Assembly (NCBI RefSeq): GCF_050753385.1
Contig: NZ_JBLZFZ010000009.1
Span: 1-64,000 of the forward strand
Source: Pantanalinema rosaneae
GTDB lineage: Bacteria; Cyanobacteriota; Cyanobacteriia; Leptolyngbyales; Leptolyngbyaceae
Direction of reading: 5' to 3'
DNA: 64,000 bases
Part shown: in pieces, positions 25,639-34,268 of the stretch
Layout: the number at the start of each line of letters is the position of its first letter
Numbering within the stretch: position 1 is the stretch's first letter
Made by a program: the position numbers and the translations under genes
Notes under the pieces: model-generated
Databases searched by the model: none
Told to the model about the DNA's origin: nothing
Seen by the model: only the letters and a program-made list of their open reading frames with translations

Positions 25639-27036
25639 ATGAAAATTACTCAAGGTAAGATTAACGAACTCTTAAATGAGTCAGCCTGCGAACACAACCA
25701 CAATAAGGACGCTAAAGGCAAGAATAAATCCTGTACTCAACAGGCACAACCCGGAGCCGCTCAAGGTGGCTGTGCTTTTGATGGCGCGATGATTGCGTTA
25801 GTCCCAATTACGGATGTGGCGCATTTAGTGCATGGACCGATCGCCTGTGCTGGCAATTCCTGGGGCAGCCGAGGTAGCCTATCCTCCGATGCCAAACTCT
25901 ATAAGCTGGGCTTCACCACCGATCTAAATGAAAATGATATTATCTTTGGAGCTGAAAAACGCTTATACAAGGCGATTCTAGAACTTCAAGAACGCTACCA
26001 ACCGGCGGCTGTATTTGTTTACTCCACCTGTGTTACGGCATTAATCGGGGATGACCTGGATGCAGTTTGTCAGAAAGCGGCGGAAAAAGTTGGTATTCCA
26101 GTTGTTCCCGTAAACTCCCCTGGATTTATTGGCAGCAAAAACTTAGGCAATCGAGTTGGTGGTGAAAGTTTACTGGAGTATGTCATTGGTAGTGCTGAAC
26201 CGGAAGTTACTACGCCTTACGACATTAACTTAATTGGTGAATACAATATTGCAGGTGAATTGTGGGGGGTATTACCTCTATTTGAAAAATTGGGCATCCG
26301 GGTGTTAGCGAAGATCACTGGAGATGCTAAGTATCAGGAAGTTTGCACTGCTCATCGGGCTAAGCTGAATGTGATGATCTGCTCGAAAGCGCTGATCAAT
26401 ATGGCAAGGAAGATGGAGGAGCGCTACGGCATTCCCTACGTGGAAGAATCGTTTTATGGCGTAGAGGATATGAATCGCTGTCTCCGCAATATTGCCGCCA
26501 AACTCGGTGATTCCGATCTGCAAGCCCGAGTCGAACAATTGATCGGTGAAGAAACCGCTAATCTCGATCGCGCCTTAGCTCCCTATCGCGCCAGATTAAA
26601 GGGCAAACGAGTTGTACTTTACACGGGTGGGGTGAAAAGCTGGTCGATCATTTCTGCTGCGAAGGATCTGGGGATGGAAGTGGTGGCGACCAGTACCAAG
26701 AAAAGCACCGAGGAAGACAAAGCCCGAATTCGGGAGTTGCTGGGAGCCGATGGCATCATGATGGAAAAAGGTAATGCTCAGGAACTATTGCGGGTGATTG
26801 AGCAAACCAAAGCCGATATGTTGATTGCGGGAGGACGAAACCAGTACACCGCTCTAAAAGCTCGCATCCCGTTCCTCGACATTAACCAGGAACGCCATCA
26901 TCCCTACGCAGGGTATGTCGGCATGATTGAGATGGCGAAAGAGTTGGAAGAGGCGTTATACAGCCCGGTTTGGGCACAGGTGCGGCAACCGGCTCCGTGG
27001 GAACAATCAGAACAACCTTTAGCGGAGGTGCTGTAA
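25639..27036 (+). CDS. nifE: FeMo-cofactor scaffold subunit NifE
   Basis: 465 residues from the ATG at 25639 (MKITQGKINELL, the usual cyanobacterial start); the open frame extends 40 codons upstream without family support. The cluster-binding cysteines are at 45 (GGCAFDGAM), 70 (HGPIACAGNSW) and 131 (YSTCVTALIGDD). With NifN it forms the NifEN scaffold, on which NifB-co is matured by adding Mo and homocitrate. The stop overlaps the nifN start by one base. Confidence 0.96.
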   Translation: MKITQGKINELLNESACEHNHNKDAKGKNKSCTQQAQPGAAQGGCAFDGAMIALVPITDVAHLVHGPIACAGNSWGSRGSLSSDAKLYKLGFTTDLNENDIIFGAEKRLYKAILELQERYQPAAVFVYSTCVTALIGDDLDAVCQKAAEKVGIPVVPVNSPGFIGSKNLGNRVGGESLLEYVIGSAEPEVTTPYDINLIGEYNIAGELWGVLPLFEKLGIRVLAKITGDAKYQEVCTAHRAKLNVMICSKALINMARKMEERYGIPYVEESFYGVEDMNRCLRNIAAKLGDSDLQARVEQLIGEETANLDRALAPYRARLKGKRVVLYTGGVKSWSIISAAKDLGMEVVATSTKKSTEEDKARIRELLGADGIMMEKGNAQELLRVIEQTKADMLIAGGRNQYTALKARIPFLDINQERHHPYAGYVGMIEMAKELEEALYSPVWAQVRQPAPWEQSEQPLAEVL

Positions 27037-28340
27037 TGGCGACGATCGTCAGTCCGAAAAAAGCAGTTGCAGTGAATCCCCTCAAGCAAAGTCAGCCGTT
27101 GGGAGCCGCGTTAGCCTTCCTGGGACTCAAGGGCTTAATGCCATTATTTCATGGCTCTCAAGGGTGTACTGCCTTTGCTAAAGTCATGTTAGTGCGTCAC
27201 TTTCGGGAAGCGATTCCCCTGTCCACCACGGCAATGACGGAAGTCACGACCATTTTGGGTGGTGAGGACAATGTGGAACAGGCAATTCTGACGTTAGTGG
27301 AAAAGTCCAAACCGGAAATGATTGGCTTGTGTACCACTGGACTAACCGAAACACGCGGCGATGATATGGAAGGCATTCTCCGCACCATCCGTAAACGCAA
27401 TCCCCAGTTAGATGGGCTACCGATTATCTTTGCCTCCACGCCTGATTTCCGAGGAGCCTTGCAGGATGGTTATGCCGCCGCCGTTGAAAGTATGGTGAAG
27501 ACGGTACCGCGATCGGAGCAAGTTAAACCAGAACAAATCACGGTGTTAATCGGATCAGCCTTTACTCCAGGTGATACGGAAGAAATTAAAGAGATGGTCA
27601 AAGCGTTTGGCTTGGAGCCGATCGTGGTTCCAGATCACTCAACGTCGTTAGATGGGCATCTGTCAGAGTCCTATAGTGCGGTGACAACAGGTGGCACAAC
27701 CTATACTCAACTGTGTGATGTCGGGCGATCGCGCTTTACCCTGGCGTTGGGGGAAAGTATGCGGAATGCGGCGGCAATTCTTCAGGAGCGCTTTGGCACC
27801 CCTTACACCGTGATGAATCAGGTAACAGGATTAAGTGCAGTGGATAGCTTGATGCAACTATTGGCAAGCCTGAGTGAGATGCCAGTGCCGGAGTCCTATC
27901 GCCATCAACGCTGCCAGCTTCAGGATGCCATGCTGGATACCCACTTTTTCTTTGGACGGAAGCGAGTTGCGTTAGCCCTAGAACCCGATCTGCTAGCCTC
28001 CGTTGTCACGTTTCTGCAATCGATGGGAGCCGAAGTTCAAGCTGCCGTCACCACCACAAAGTCGCCGTTGTTAGAAAAGTTGCCTATTCCCTCAGTCACA
28101 TTGGGGGATCTGGAAGATTTGGCGGAACTGGCGATCGGGGCGGATCTGCTGATTGCTAACTCAAATGCTGCGACCGTCTCCCGCCAACTCTACATTCCGC
28201 TTTATCGGATGGGACTGCCGATTTTCGATCGCCTGGGCAATGGGTTATTTACCAAGGTTGGCTATCGCGGCACGATGCGGATGTTGTTTGATATCGGCAA
28301 TCTATTTTTGGAACAGGAAGAAAGAAACGCCACCCATTAA
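27036..28340 (+). CDS. nifN: FeMo-cofactor scaffold subunit NifN
   Basis: 434 residues from the ATG at 27036, within the TAATG overlap that ends nifE, so the two scaffold subunits are translationally coupled. NifK-like fold with the conserved VNPLKQSQPLGAALAFLGL and GSQGCTAFAKVMLVRHF (Cys44). Later GTPYTVMNQVTGLSAVD and YRMGLPIFDRLG are typical. Ends 36 bases before nifX. Full length, no missing cluster cysteine. Confidence 0.95.
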   Translation: MATIVSPKKAVAVNPLKQSQPLGAALAFLGLKGLMPLFHGSQGCTAFAKVMLVRHFREAIPLSTTAMTEVTTILGGEDNVEQAILTLVEKSKPEMIGLCTTGLTETRGDDMEGILRTIRKRNPQLDGLPIIFASTPDFRGALQDGYAAAVESMVKTVPRSEQVKPEQITVLIGSAFTPGDTEEIKEMVKAFGLEPIVVPDHSTSLDGHLSESYSAVTTGGTTYTQLCDVGRSRFTLALGESMRNAAAILQERFGTPYTVMNQVTGLSAVDSLMQLLASLSEMPVPESYRHQRCQLQDAMLDTHFFFGRKRVALALEPDLLASVVTFLQSMGAEVQAAVTTTKSPLLEKLPIPSVTLGDLEDLAELAIGADLLIANSNAATVSRQLYIPLYRMGLPIFDRLGNGLFTKVGYRGTMRMLFDIGNLFLEQEERNATH

Positions 28341-28376
28341 CTCGCTACTAATGTCGCTACCCATGAGGAGGACAGG

Positions 28377-28793
28377 ATGAAAATTGCGTTTACAACGAAC
28401 GATCGCGTTCATATCAATGCTCATTTTGGTTGGGCAAAAAAGATTGATGTTTACGAGGTATCTCAAACTGGACATCAATTCCTCGAAACCCTCACCTTTG
28501 AGGGTGATTTGAAAGAGGATGGTAATGAGGATAAGCTACTGCCCAAAATTGCAGCGCTCCATGACTGTACGATCGTCTATGTCTCGGCGATCGGTGGGAG
28601 TGCAGCGGCTCGCTTAATTAAGCAGAAGATTACTCCTGTGAAGGCGCGATCAGAGGAAGACGAAATTACTGATGTTTTGGATCGATTGGTTCAAACATTG
28701 AATGGCAGCCCCCCACCCTGGTTACGCAAAGCATTACAACAAAGCACCGCTAATTTTGATCAACTTGAAACAGAGGAAGAAGTAACTGTATGA
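28377..28793 (+). CDS. nifX: FeMo-cofactor carrier protein NifX
   Basis: 138 residues of the dinitrogenase iron-molybdenum cofactor-binding family. The first strand MKIAFTTNDRVHINAHFGWA carries the histidine seen in cofactor carriers. A strong ribosome site GAGGAGG precedes the ATG. NifX holds NifB-co or the VK-cluster between NifB and NifEN. The C-terminal ~20 residues are acidic. The stop overlaps the next start by four bases (ATGA). Confidence 0.93.
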   Translation: MKIAFTTNDRVHINAHFGWAKKIDVYEVSQTGHQFLETLTFEGDLKEDGNEDKLLPKIAALHDCTIVYVSAIGGSAAARLIKQKITPVKARSEEDEITDVLDRLVQTLNGSPPPWLRKALQQSTANFDQLETEEEVTV

Positions 28794-29260
28794 GTACAAC
28801 CGCACCGGAAACTACCTCAACTGAAATTCTGGATTCTCCCTTTCTAAAAGCGATCGTGCAGCAGATCCGGGTCAATGATCCCTATGGGACGTTTCGCTCC
28901 TGGTCGGATGAATTGCTGCTTAAACCGTATGTAGTGACGAAAGCTCAAAAACGAGCGATCTCCGTCGATGGTGAGGTTGATCCGATCACGAAAGGGCGGA
29001 TTATGGCATTCTATCGGGCGATCGCGACCTGTGTAGAAGCAGAAACGGGTCAACTGTCTCAAGTCGTGATTGATCTGAGTCATGAAGGATTTGGTTGGGC
29101 GTTAGTCTTTTCGGGGCGGTTGTTGGTGGTTGCCAGAACGTTACGGGATGCGCAACGATTTGGGTTTGATTCGCTAGAAAAACTGGCTGCCGAAGGAGAA
29201 AAGATGACCCAAAGTGGCATCGAATATATTCGGCGGTTTCCAGACGCGGCAAAAGCTTAA
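28790..29260 (+). CDS. NifX-associated protein (DUF269)
   Basis: 156 residues of the NifX-associated DUF269 family. Typical segments are LKAIVQQIRVNDPYGTFRSW, DEVDPIT-type GEVDPITKGRIMAFYRAIA and GWALVFSGRLLVVARTLRDA. It overlaps nifX by four bases and is probably translated with it. The family is restricted to nitrogen fixers; a role in cofactor handling is inferred from that linkage. Confidence 0.92.
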   Translation: MSTTAPETTSTEILDSPFLKAIVQQIRVNDPYGTFRSWSDELLLKPYVVTKAQKRAISVDGEVDPITKGRIMAFYRAIATCVEAETGQLSQVVIDLSHEGFGWALVFSGRLLVVARTLRDAQRFGFDSLEKLAAEGEKMTQSGIEYIRRFPDAAKA

Positions 29261-29289
29261 TGGAAGGTTAGACCGCCCAAATAGCTACC

Positions 29290-29375
29290 CAAACTGCCCC
29301 CCTAGCCCCCCAATTCTGGGGGGAATTAGAACTTTCAAATTCCCCCAGAGTTGGGGGATTTAGGGGGCGAGTGTA
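29290..29375. repeat. Dispersed hairpin repeat, copy A
   Basis: A C-rich arm (CCCCCCTAGCCCCCCAATTC) and a G-rich arm (GTTGGGGGATTTAGGGGGC) face each other with CTGGGGGGAATT and AATTCCCCCAG nested inside, giving a strong compound hairpin. The right arm GGGGGATTTAGGGGGC recurs at about 31005-31019, so this is a small dispersed element. It separates two nif subclusters. Confidence 0.65.
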
Positions 29376-29499
29376 AAGGACTTAATTCCCACAAAATCAG
29401 GCTCCAAATTACCCACTATCCTCAATTCTGGAGAGCTAAATACCTTCAAAGTTTAGGAATTTTAGGACTAATTTGCCAGACTACTCTCTCAGGAACTTT

Positions 29500-29718
29500 A
29501 TGGCTCAAGACACGATCGCCAGCATTGAGGAATTGAAAACTCAAATCAAGCGCCTCAATAGTAAAGCTGGTCAAATCAAAATGGATTTGCATGATTTGGC
29601 AGAAGGTTTGCCGACTAACTATGAGCAATTAATGGAGTTGGCTCAGCAAACCTACGACATTTTCCACCAGTTGGATAACTTGAAGAAACAACTGAAAGCC
29701 CAGGAGCAAGCACCATGA
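29500..29718 (+). CDS. CCE_0567-family helical metalloprotein
   Basis: 72 residues from the ATG at 29500, which has AGGA seven bases upstream; a longer frame adds nine residues. The protein is two antiparallel helices (IASIEELKTQIKRLNSKAGQIKMDLHDLAEGLP and YEQLMELAQQTYDIFHQLDNLKKQLKAQ), the Rop-like CCE_0567 type found in cyanobacterial nif clusters and reported to bind metal. It overlaps nifW by four bases. Confidence 0.85.
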   Translation: MAQDTIASIEELKTQIKRLNSKAGQIKMDLHDLAEGLPTNYEQLMELAQQTYDIFHQLDNLKKQLKAQEQAP

Positions 29719-30032
29719 CGACTCTGAAGGAATTCAAAGCTATCACTGATGCCGAAGCGTATTTTGAGTTCTTTCAGCTCGAATACGATCCCAAAGTCGT
29801 GAATGTGAATCGTCTGCACATTCTCAAGAAGTTTTCGCAACTGATGGCTGACATTGATGCAGAGGGTACCGCAGATCGGACTGAGGTTGAACTGCTGAAC
29901 CGTTATCAGGAAGCGTTAGTGCAGGCTTATAACGTGTTTCTCACCACTAGCCCCCTACAAACGAAGCTATTCAAAGTCTTCAATGAAAAGCCCAAAAACG
30001 TTGTGCTACTGACTGATATTCAAGCTGAATAA
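29715..30032 (+). CDS. nifW: Nitrogenase-protective protein NifW
   Basis: 105 residues with the NifW signature AEAYFEFFQLEYDPKVVNVNRLHILKKF in its first half. NifW associates with the MoFe protein and helps it under oxygen. Translation is coupled to the preceding small gene by a four-base overlap, and hesA follows within 25 bases. Full length for the family. Confidence 0.93.
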   Translation: MTTLKEFKAITDAEAYFEFFQLEYDPKVVNVNRLHILKKFSQLMADIDAEGTADRTEVELLNRYQEALVQAYNVFLTTSPLQTKLFKVFNEKPKNVVLLTDIQAE

Positions 30033-30056
30033 CAGCGATTGGTTGAATGCGAGGGA

Positions 30057-30926
30057 ATGACCGTGATAGACCTGAGTCCGATCGAATTAGAACGCTACCG
30101 CCGTCAAATCATGCTGCCGGGCTTTGGAGAAGAGGCTCAGCGCCGCTTAAAATCTGTGACTGCTGTGGTGACAGGAGTAGGCGGGTTAGGTGGAACGGCT
30201 GCACTTTACCTGGCAGTCGCTGGCATTGGACGATTGATTCTGGTGCGGGGAGGGGATCTGCGATTGGATGACATGAACCGTCAGGTGCTGATGACGGATG
30301 ATTGGGTCGGGCACCCCCGCGTGTTTAAAGCGAAGGAAACCCTGACCGCCATTAATCCGGATGTACAAATCGAAGCGGTATTTGATTATGTCACGCCGGA
30401 AAATGTGGACTCGTTAATGGCATCGGCTGACTTAGCATTGGATTGTGCCCACAACTTCACAGAGCGGAATCTACTTAATGATGCCTGTGTCCGGTGGCGT
30501 AAACCAATGATCGAGGCGGCGATGGATGGCATGCAAGCCTATCTGACCACGATCGTTCCCGGACAAACGGGCTGTTTATCCTGTCTATTTCCCGAAAAAC
30601 CAGATTGGGATCGGCGCGGCTTTGGCGTATTGGGAGCCGTTTCTGGCACATTAGCCTGTTTAACGGCGTTAGAGGCGATCAAGCTAATTACTGGACTCGA
30701 TCGCCCCTTACTGTCTCAACTGTTAACAATGGATTTAGGACGGTTAGAGTTTGCCAAACGCCATGCCTACCGTGATCCAAACTGTCCTGTCTGTGGCAAA
30801 CATGCCCCCTGGCGTACCTTCTCCCGGCAGGGATTTACCAGGGAGTTAACCCATCGTCAGGAACACCATTACGCCACTGGGCTAGATCACGCGGCAACCA
30901 GCGATCGTTATTTACTCTTTTGCTGA
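30057..30926 (+). CDS. hesA: HesA, ThiF/MoeB-type adenylating enzyme
   Basis: About 290 residues. ThiF/MoeB/E1-like fold: nucleotide site VVTGVGGLGGTAALYLAVAG, the RQ motif MNRQVLMTDDWVG, and a zinc site formed by CLSC and CPVCGK. The start is uncertain: ATG at 30057 has GAGGGA almost touching it, and GTG at 30063 would be better spaced. HesA accompanies HesB and FdxH in cyanobacterial nif clusters and probably activates a small protein or metal ligand for nitrogenase maturation; the substrate is unknown. Confidence 0.88.
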   Translation: MTVIDLSPIELERYRRQIMLPGFGEEAQRRLKSVTAVVTGVGGLGGTAALYLAVAGIGRLILVRGGDLRLDDMNRQVLMTDDWVGHPRVFKAKETLTAINPDVQIEAVFDYVTPENVDSLMASADLALDCAHNFTERNLLNDACVRWRKPMIEAAMDGMQAYLTTIVPGQTGCLSCLFPEKPDWDRRGFGVLGAVSGTLACLTALEAIKLITGLDRPLLSQLLTMDLGRLEFAKRHAYRDPNCPVCGKHAPWRTFSRQGFTRELTHRQEHHYATGLDHAATSDRYLLFC

Positions 30927-30984
30927 TGTGCGATCGTAGGCTCGATCTAAATGTTACTGATTGAGCTAAGGGGAGCCAAACTAT

Positions 30985-31022
30985 TCAAAGTCCCCCAAAG
31001 GTGGGGGATTTAGGGGGCTAAA
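30985..31022. repeat. Dispersed hairpin repeat, copy B
   Basis: AAAGTCCCCCAAAGGTGGGGGATTTAGGGGGC contains a CCCCCA/TGGGGG hairpin and the same GGGGGATTTAGGGGGC end as the repeat at 29290-29375. It lies in the 209-base gap between hesA and hesB. Confidence 0.6.
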
Positions 31023-31135
31023 AGGATGCAAACGAAGTCAGGTTCAACCTGTGTGTGCGCAGTAAATCCTTCAAGTAAAAAGGGCAAATTCCCATCCCCA
31101 TTGATCTTTAACCTAAATAACCTTCAGGAGGTTCA

Positions 31136-31501
31136 ATGACTGTCTTCTTAACTGAAAAAGCTGAATTCCGACTCCGGAGCTTCCTCCAAGGCTCTAATCC
31201 GAGTGAGACTGAGAAAGGAATTCGTTTAGGTGTGAGTGATGGGGGATGTAATGGCTATCAGTACACCCTGGATGTTGCGAGTCAACCGAAGCCAGATGAT
31301 GTGATTCAGCAGCAGGGTAAAGTCCGAATTTTTATTGATCCTCAAAGTGCGGCTCTCCTGGAAGGAGTTGTGGTGGACTTTGTAGACAGCATGTTAGAAA
31401 GTGGCTTCAAATTTAGCAACCCCAATGCTACTGATACCTGTGGTTGTGGCAAGTCCTTCCAGGCAGGGGATTGTACGCCGACGGCTGTACCCTGTAGCTA
31501 A
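31136..31501 (+). CDS. hesB: HesB, A-type Fe-S carrier
   Basis: 121 residues of the IscA/HesB family. The three cluster-binding cysteines are Cys38 (DGGCNGYQY), Cys102 and Cys104 (DTCGCGKSF). A C-terminal extension carries two more cysteines (GDCTPTAVPCS). The start has the strong site AGGAGG. HesB delivers or stores clusters for nitrogenase; gene order hesA-hesB-fdxH is characteristic of cyanobacterial nif regions. Confidence 0.93.
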   Translation: MTVFLTEKAEFRLRSFLQGSNPSETEKGIRLGVSDGGCNGYQYTLDVASQPKPDDVIQQQGKVRIFIDPQSAALLEGVVVDFVDSMLESGFKFSNPNATDTCGCGKSFQAGDCTPTAVPCS

Positions 31502-31555
31502 CCCCGCCTTCACTTGACCCGAAAAGTAACTACTACTCTCTCTGAGGTAACAACA

Positions 31556-31855
31556 ATGGCAACTTACAATGTACGTTTGATCAGCAAAAAATACAATCTC
31601 GATACCACCCTGGCGATCGATGAAGATACAACGATCTTAGAAGCCGCCGAAGATGCGGGCATTGATCTACCGTTTTCCTGCCATTCGGGGGCTTGTTCCA
31701 GTTGCGTTGGTAAGGTGATGGAAGGGGAAATTGATCAATCCGATCAAACCTTTCTGGATGATGAGCAAGTGGCGAAAGGATTTGCCTTACTTTGTGTCAC
31801 CTACCCTAAATCAGATTGCACGATTCGGACACATCAGGAAGCTTATCTGGTTTAA
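31556..31855 (+). CDS. fdxH: 2Fe-2S ferredoxin FdxH
   Basis: 99 residues from the ATG at 31556, with GAGG eight bases upstream; the longer frame is not supported. A plant-type 2Fe-2S ferredoxin with Cys42, Cys47, Cys50 and Cys80 (FSCHSGACSSCVGKV ... LLCVTYP). The length and YNVRLISKKYNLDTTL start match the nif-linked FdxH. It is the likely direct electron donor to NifH. Confidence 0.93.
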   Translation: MATYNVRLISKKYNLDTTLAIDEDTTILEAAEDAGIDLPFSCHSGACSSCVGKVMEGEIDQSDQTFLDDEQVAKGFALLCVTYPKSDCTIRTHQEAYLV

Positions 31856-31944
31856 GTCCTAGCCCTGAACAATTGGTTGTAGAGATATTGCGTATAGTGT
31901 CTCTACTGCACTTCAATCAATTACTCATGGAGGTCGATCGTCCG

Positions 31945-32241
31945 ATGTTCAATCAAACATTTACGGTAGCTGGCTCCTCACTGCGATTGCTGAAACCGGG
32001 AGAACGGGGTGTCGTGACTCGGTTAAATGTGATGAATGATGTGGCGGCTCAAAAACTGCGGGCGATCGGCATTGCTCCGGGAACTTCGATTACGGTTGAA
32101 CAGCGCTTTCCTCGGTTCGTGGTGCGAATTGGGGGCAACCGCTTTACATTGAGCGAGACTGTGATAAACGCCGTCTATGTGCGAGTTAGCAGTACACAGG
32201 TCAGTCGGACTCGTACCAGGACAACGACGGCTGTGATTTAG
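31945..32241 (+). CDS. feoA: FeoA-family protein
   Basis: 98 residues from the ATG at 31945, with GGAGGT ten bases upstream; the open frame runs further up but overlaps fdxH. It has the SH3-like FeoA fold: LLKPGERGVVTRLNVMNDVAAQKLRAIGIAPGTSITV. FeoA assists ferrous iron uptake by FeoB. No feoB is present in the window; a lone feoA in a nif cluster suggests a cluster-specific role in iron supply. Confidence 0.88.
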   Translation: MFNQTFTVAGSSLRLLKPGERGVVTRLNVMNDVAAQKLRAIGIAPGTSITVEQRFPRFVVRIGGNRFTLSETVINAVYVRVSSTQVSRTRTRTTTAVI

Positions 32242-32276
32242 CCGACACTTTGTTAACAACAGGATTGGAGAACACT

Positions 32277-32573
32277 ATGGCAACACTGACTGGTTTAACG
32301 TTTGGCAAATTAGAGTGGATACCGCAGTTTGTATCTAAAATCGATCAAACCAAGTGTATTGGTTGTGGCAGATGTTTTAAGGTGTGCGGTCGGGATGTTT
32401 TGCACTTACGCGCTTTGAATGAAGATGGGGAATTCGTCGAGGATGAAGACGACGAAGAAATTGAACGTAAAGTGATGACCATCATTGATCAAGCCAAATG
32501 TATTGGCTGTCAAGCTTGTTCGCGGGTATGTCCGAAGAATTGCTATACCCACGTCGCTCTAGCTGTTGGATGA
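32277..32573 (+). CDS. fdxB: Nif-specific ferredoxin FdxB (ferredoxin III)
   Basis: 98 residues from the ATG at 32277, with GGAG six bases upstream. Two 4Fe-4S motifs: Cys27, 30, 33, 37 and Cys75, 78, 81, 85. Between them lies an acidic insert (EFVEDEDDEEIE). The start MATLTGLTFG and overall layout match ferredoxin III of nif clusters, an electron carrier for nitrogenase or its maturation. It is the last electron carrier of the plus-strand arm. Confidence 0.92.
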   Translation: MATLTGLTFGKLEWIPQFVSKIDQTKCIGCGRCFKVCGRDVLHLRALNEDGEFVEDEDDEEIERKVMTIIDQAKCIGCQACSRVCPKNCYTHVALAVG

Positions 32574-32813
32574 GAGTTGATGACACTTGGAGTAGTTAGT
32601 CAGGGGTGACTCCCTGTGACTCCGTTACAATCGGGGATATCCATGACTAATTACTTTTTTTCATCACTGGAATGAGGTGATCTTCGGTGAGTTATTCGAT
32701 CGCTCATTACCAATCCTGTTGCTCTCATACTTCTACCTAACCCTGTCACCCATTCATGCAAATTTTGTCCTGGCTTAATTACTAATTTCATTAGTTTGAG
32801 GAGGAATTCCCAA

Positions 32814-33419
32814 ATGGCTAAGGCAAGCGACATTATGACCGAAGATGTAGCGACTGTTCGAGGATCGGCAACGGTTGCGGAAGCGGTTCGCTTAATGAAG
32901 CTAAAAGGCTTGCATTCCCTGATTGTCGATCGTCGTTCGGATGATGATGCCTATGGAATTGTCACCGACACGGATATTGCCAGCAAAGTGGTTGCCTATG
33001 GTAAAGATCCGAAGCAAGTGCGGGTCTATGAAGTGATGACGAAACCCTGCGTGGTGATCAATCCCGATCTAGCGGTTGAATATGTGGCTCGATTGTTTGC
33101 CCAAACGGGGATCGATCGCGCTCCGGTGATTCAAGGGGATCTGGTTGGCATCATCTCTGTGACGGACATTCTGCTGAAAGCTGATTTTCTGGAAAATCCC
33201 AGAGTGCAGGTTTTAGAGAATGCGTTGCAGAAAGCGATCGCGGAAGCTCGGGCTGTATTGGCCGCTCAAGGGGCAGCCGCAGAAGCCACCCAAGCAGCTT
33301 GGGAAGCGGTGAATGAAATCGAAGCCGAATTGGCGTTTTGCAAGGGTGAAGCACCAGCTAAAACGGCGTTTGAACAATATGGCGACTCTCAAGCAACGGC
33401 GGAACTAGCTACAGCTTAG
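32814..33419 (+). CDS. CBS-pair protein with CP12-like tail
   Basis: 201 residues from the ATG at 32814, which follows GAGGAGGAA. Two CBS motifs span ~1-125 (DIMTEDVATVRGSATVAEAV ... YEVMTKPCVVINPDLAVEYV) and would bind adenine nucleotides. The C-terminal ~60 residues are CP12-like, with the core AAWEAVNEIEAELA and FEQYGDSQ. Both CP12 cysteine pairs are missing; only Cys176 remains in this part. CBS-CP12 fusions are known in cyanobacteria and may link energy charge to carbon metabolism. Here it closes the nif arm, though a 240-base gap may hold its own promoter. Confidence 0.85.
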   Translation: MAKASDIMTEDVATVRGSATVAEAVRLMKLKGLHSLIVDRRSDDDAYGIVTDTDIASKVVAYGKDPKQVRVYEVMTKPCVVINPDLAVEYVARLFAQTGIDRAPVIQGDLVGIISVTDILLKADFLENPRVQVLENALQKAIAEARAVLAAQGAAAEATQAAWEAVNEIEAELAFCKGEAPAKTAFEQYGDSQATAELATA

Positions 33420-33450
33420 GATATTTCTGAGCGAGCTATTACCCCTGTAC

Positions 33451-33514
33451 GGGTTTAGCATTCGGTAGATTATCTCTGGCTGATCGGCAGGACGATTGAC
33501 CGAATGCCAAACCC
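33451..33514. other. Long intergenic hairpin after CBS-CP12 gene
   Basis: GGGTTTAGCATTCGGT (33451-33466) pairs with ACCGAATGCCAAACCC (33499-33514), 15 of 16 positions, around a 32-base loop. It lies 31 bases after the gene stop and has no T-run directly after it. It may be an RNA structure or a short mobile repeat. Confidence 0.6.
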
Positions 33515-33553
33515 CTACCCTTTATTAACTCCTTGATTCTAAGTTAACCTGAT

Positions 33554-33590
33554 GAGGACTCGATCGCTGACCACGTTGAGTCCTCCTTTC
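33554..33590 (+). terminator. Hairpin terminator ending nif arm
   Basis: GAGGACTC (33554-33561) pairs with GAGTCCTC (33578-33585), followed by CTTTC. It lies just before the methyltransferase gene and marks the right end of the nif region. Confidence 0.6.
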
Positions 33591-33622
33591 TACTAATTTA
33601 GCCGTTACCGATCGCTGAGCCT

Positions 33623-34267
33623 ATGTCAGACGCTACAGAAACTCCGATGTTTGGGCATCGATCTAACCATGATTTTGTTGCCTACTATCAAGCCGTCGAA
33701 GGTCGTCCCCCTCGCGAAACCTTACTCACGGCATTGGCACAATTTGATGCTGAACCACCTGCTTCAGAACCGCGATCGGCGATCGATTTAGGCTGCGGCG
33801 ATGGACGGGATGCGGTGGAACTACTGCAACGAGGCTGGCGAGTGTTAGGGATTGATGCCCAACCGGAAGCGATCGAGCGGCTCCGCAGCCGAACGGATGT
33901 AGATTTAACCCAACTGGAAACTCAAGTGATCCGGTTTGAAGAGATGACTGATTTTCCCAAGGGTAATGTTGATTTGATCAATGCCAGTTTTTCGCTCCAG
34001 TTTTGTCCACCTGACCACTTCCCTACCTTTTGGACAAAAATCGTCACGGCATTGCGATCGGGCGGGCGATTTTGTGGGCAATTAGTAGGCGATCGCGATT
34101 CCTGGGCGATGTATCCGACAATGACGCACCTGACGCGAGAACAGGTAGACGCGTACTTAGCTCCCTTTGCCTTAGAACACTTTGAGGAAGAGGAACACCC
34201 TGGAAAAACCGCGTTGGGTGAAGAAAAGCACTGGCATATTTTCCAAATCGTTGCTCGGAAACGTTAA
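33623..34267 (+). CDS. Class I SAM-dependent methyltransferase
   Basis: 214 residues with a Rossmann methyltransferase fold. Motif I is IDLGCGDGRDAVELL, motif II ends GIDAQPEAIERLR, and NASFSLQFCPPDHF fits motif IV. The N-terminus (MFGHRSNHDFVAYYQAVEGRPPRETLL) is typical of small TehB-like enzymes. The substrate cannot be read. It converges with the next gene, leaving one base between stops. Confidence 0.85.
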   Translation: MSDATETPMFGHRSNHDFVAYYQAVEGRPPRETLLTALAQFDAEPPASEPRSAIDLGCGDGRDAVELLQRGWRVLGIDAQPEAIERLRSRTDVDLTQLETQVIRFEEMTDFPKGNVDLINASFSLQFCPPDHFPTFWTKIVTALRSGGRFCGQLVGDRDSWAMYPTMTHLTREQVDAYLAPFALEHFEEEEHPGKTALGEEKHWHIFQIVARKR

Positions 34268-34268
34268 T

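Noticed and set aside
25735..25743. TGTACTCAA inside nifE, matching the CnfR-like motif
   Set aside because: It is within codons for Ser-Cys-Thr-Gln-Gln and stands alone; one chance copy is expected.
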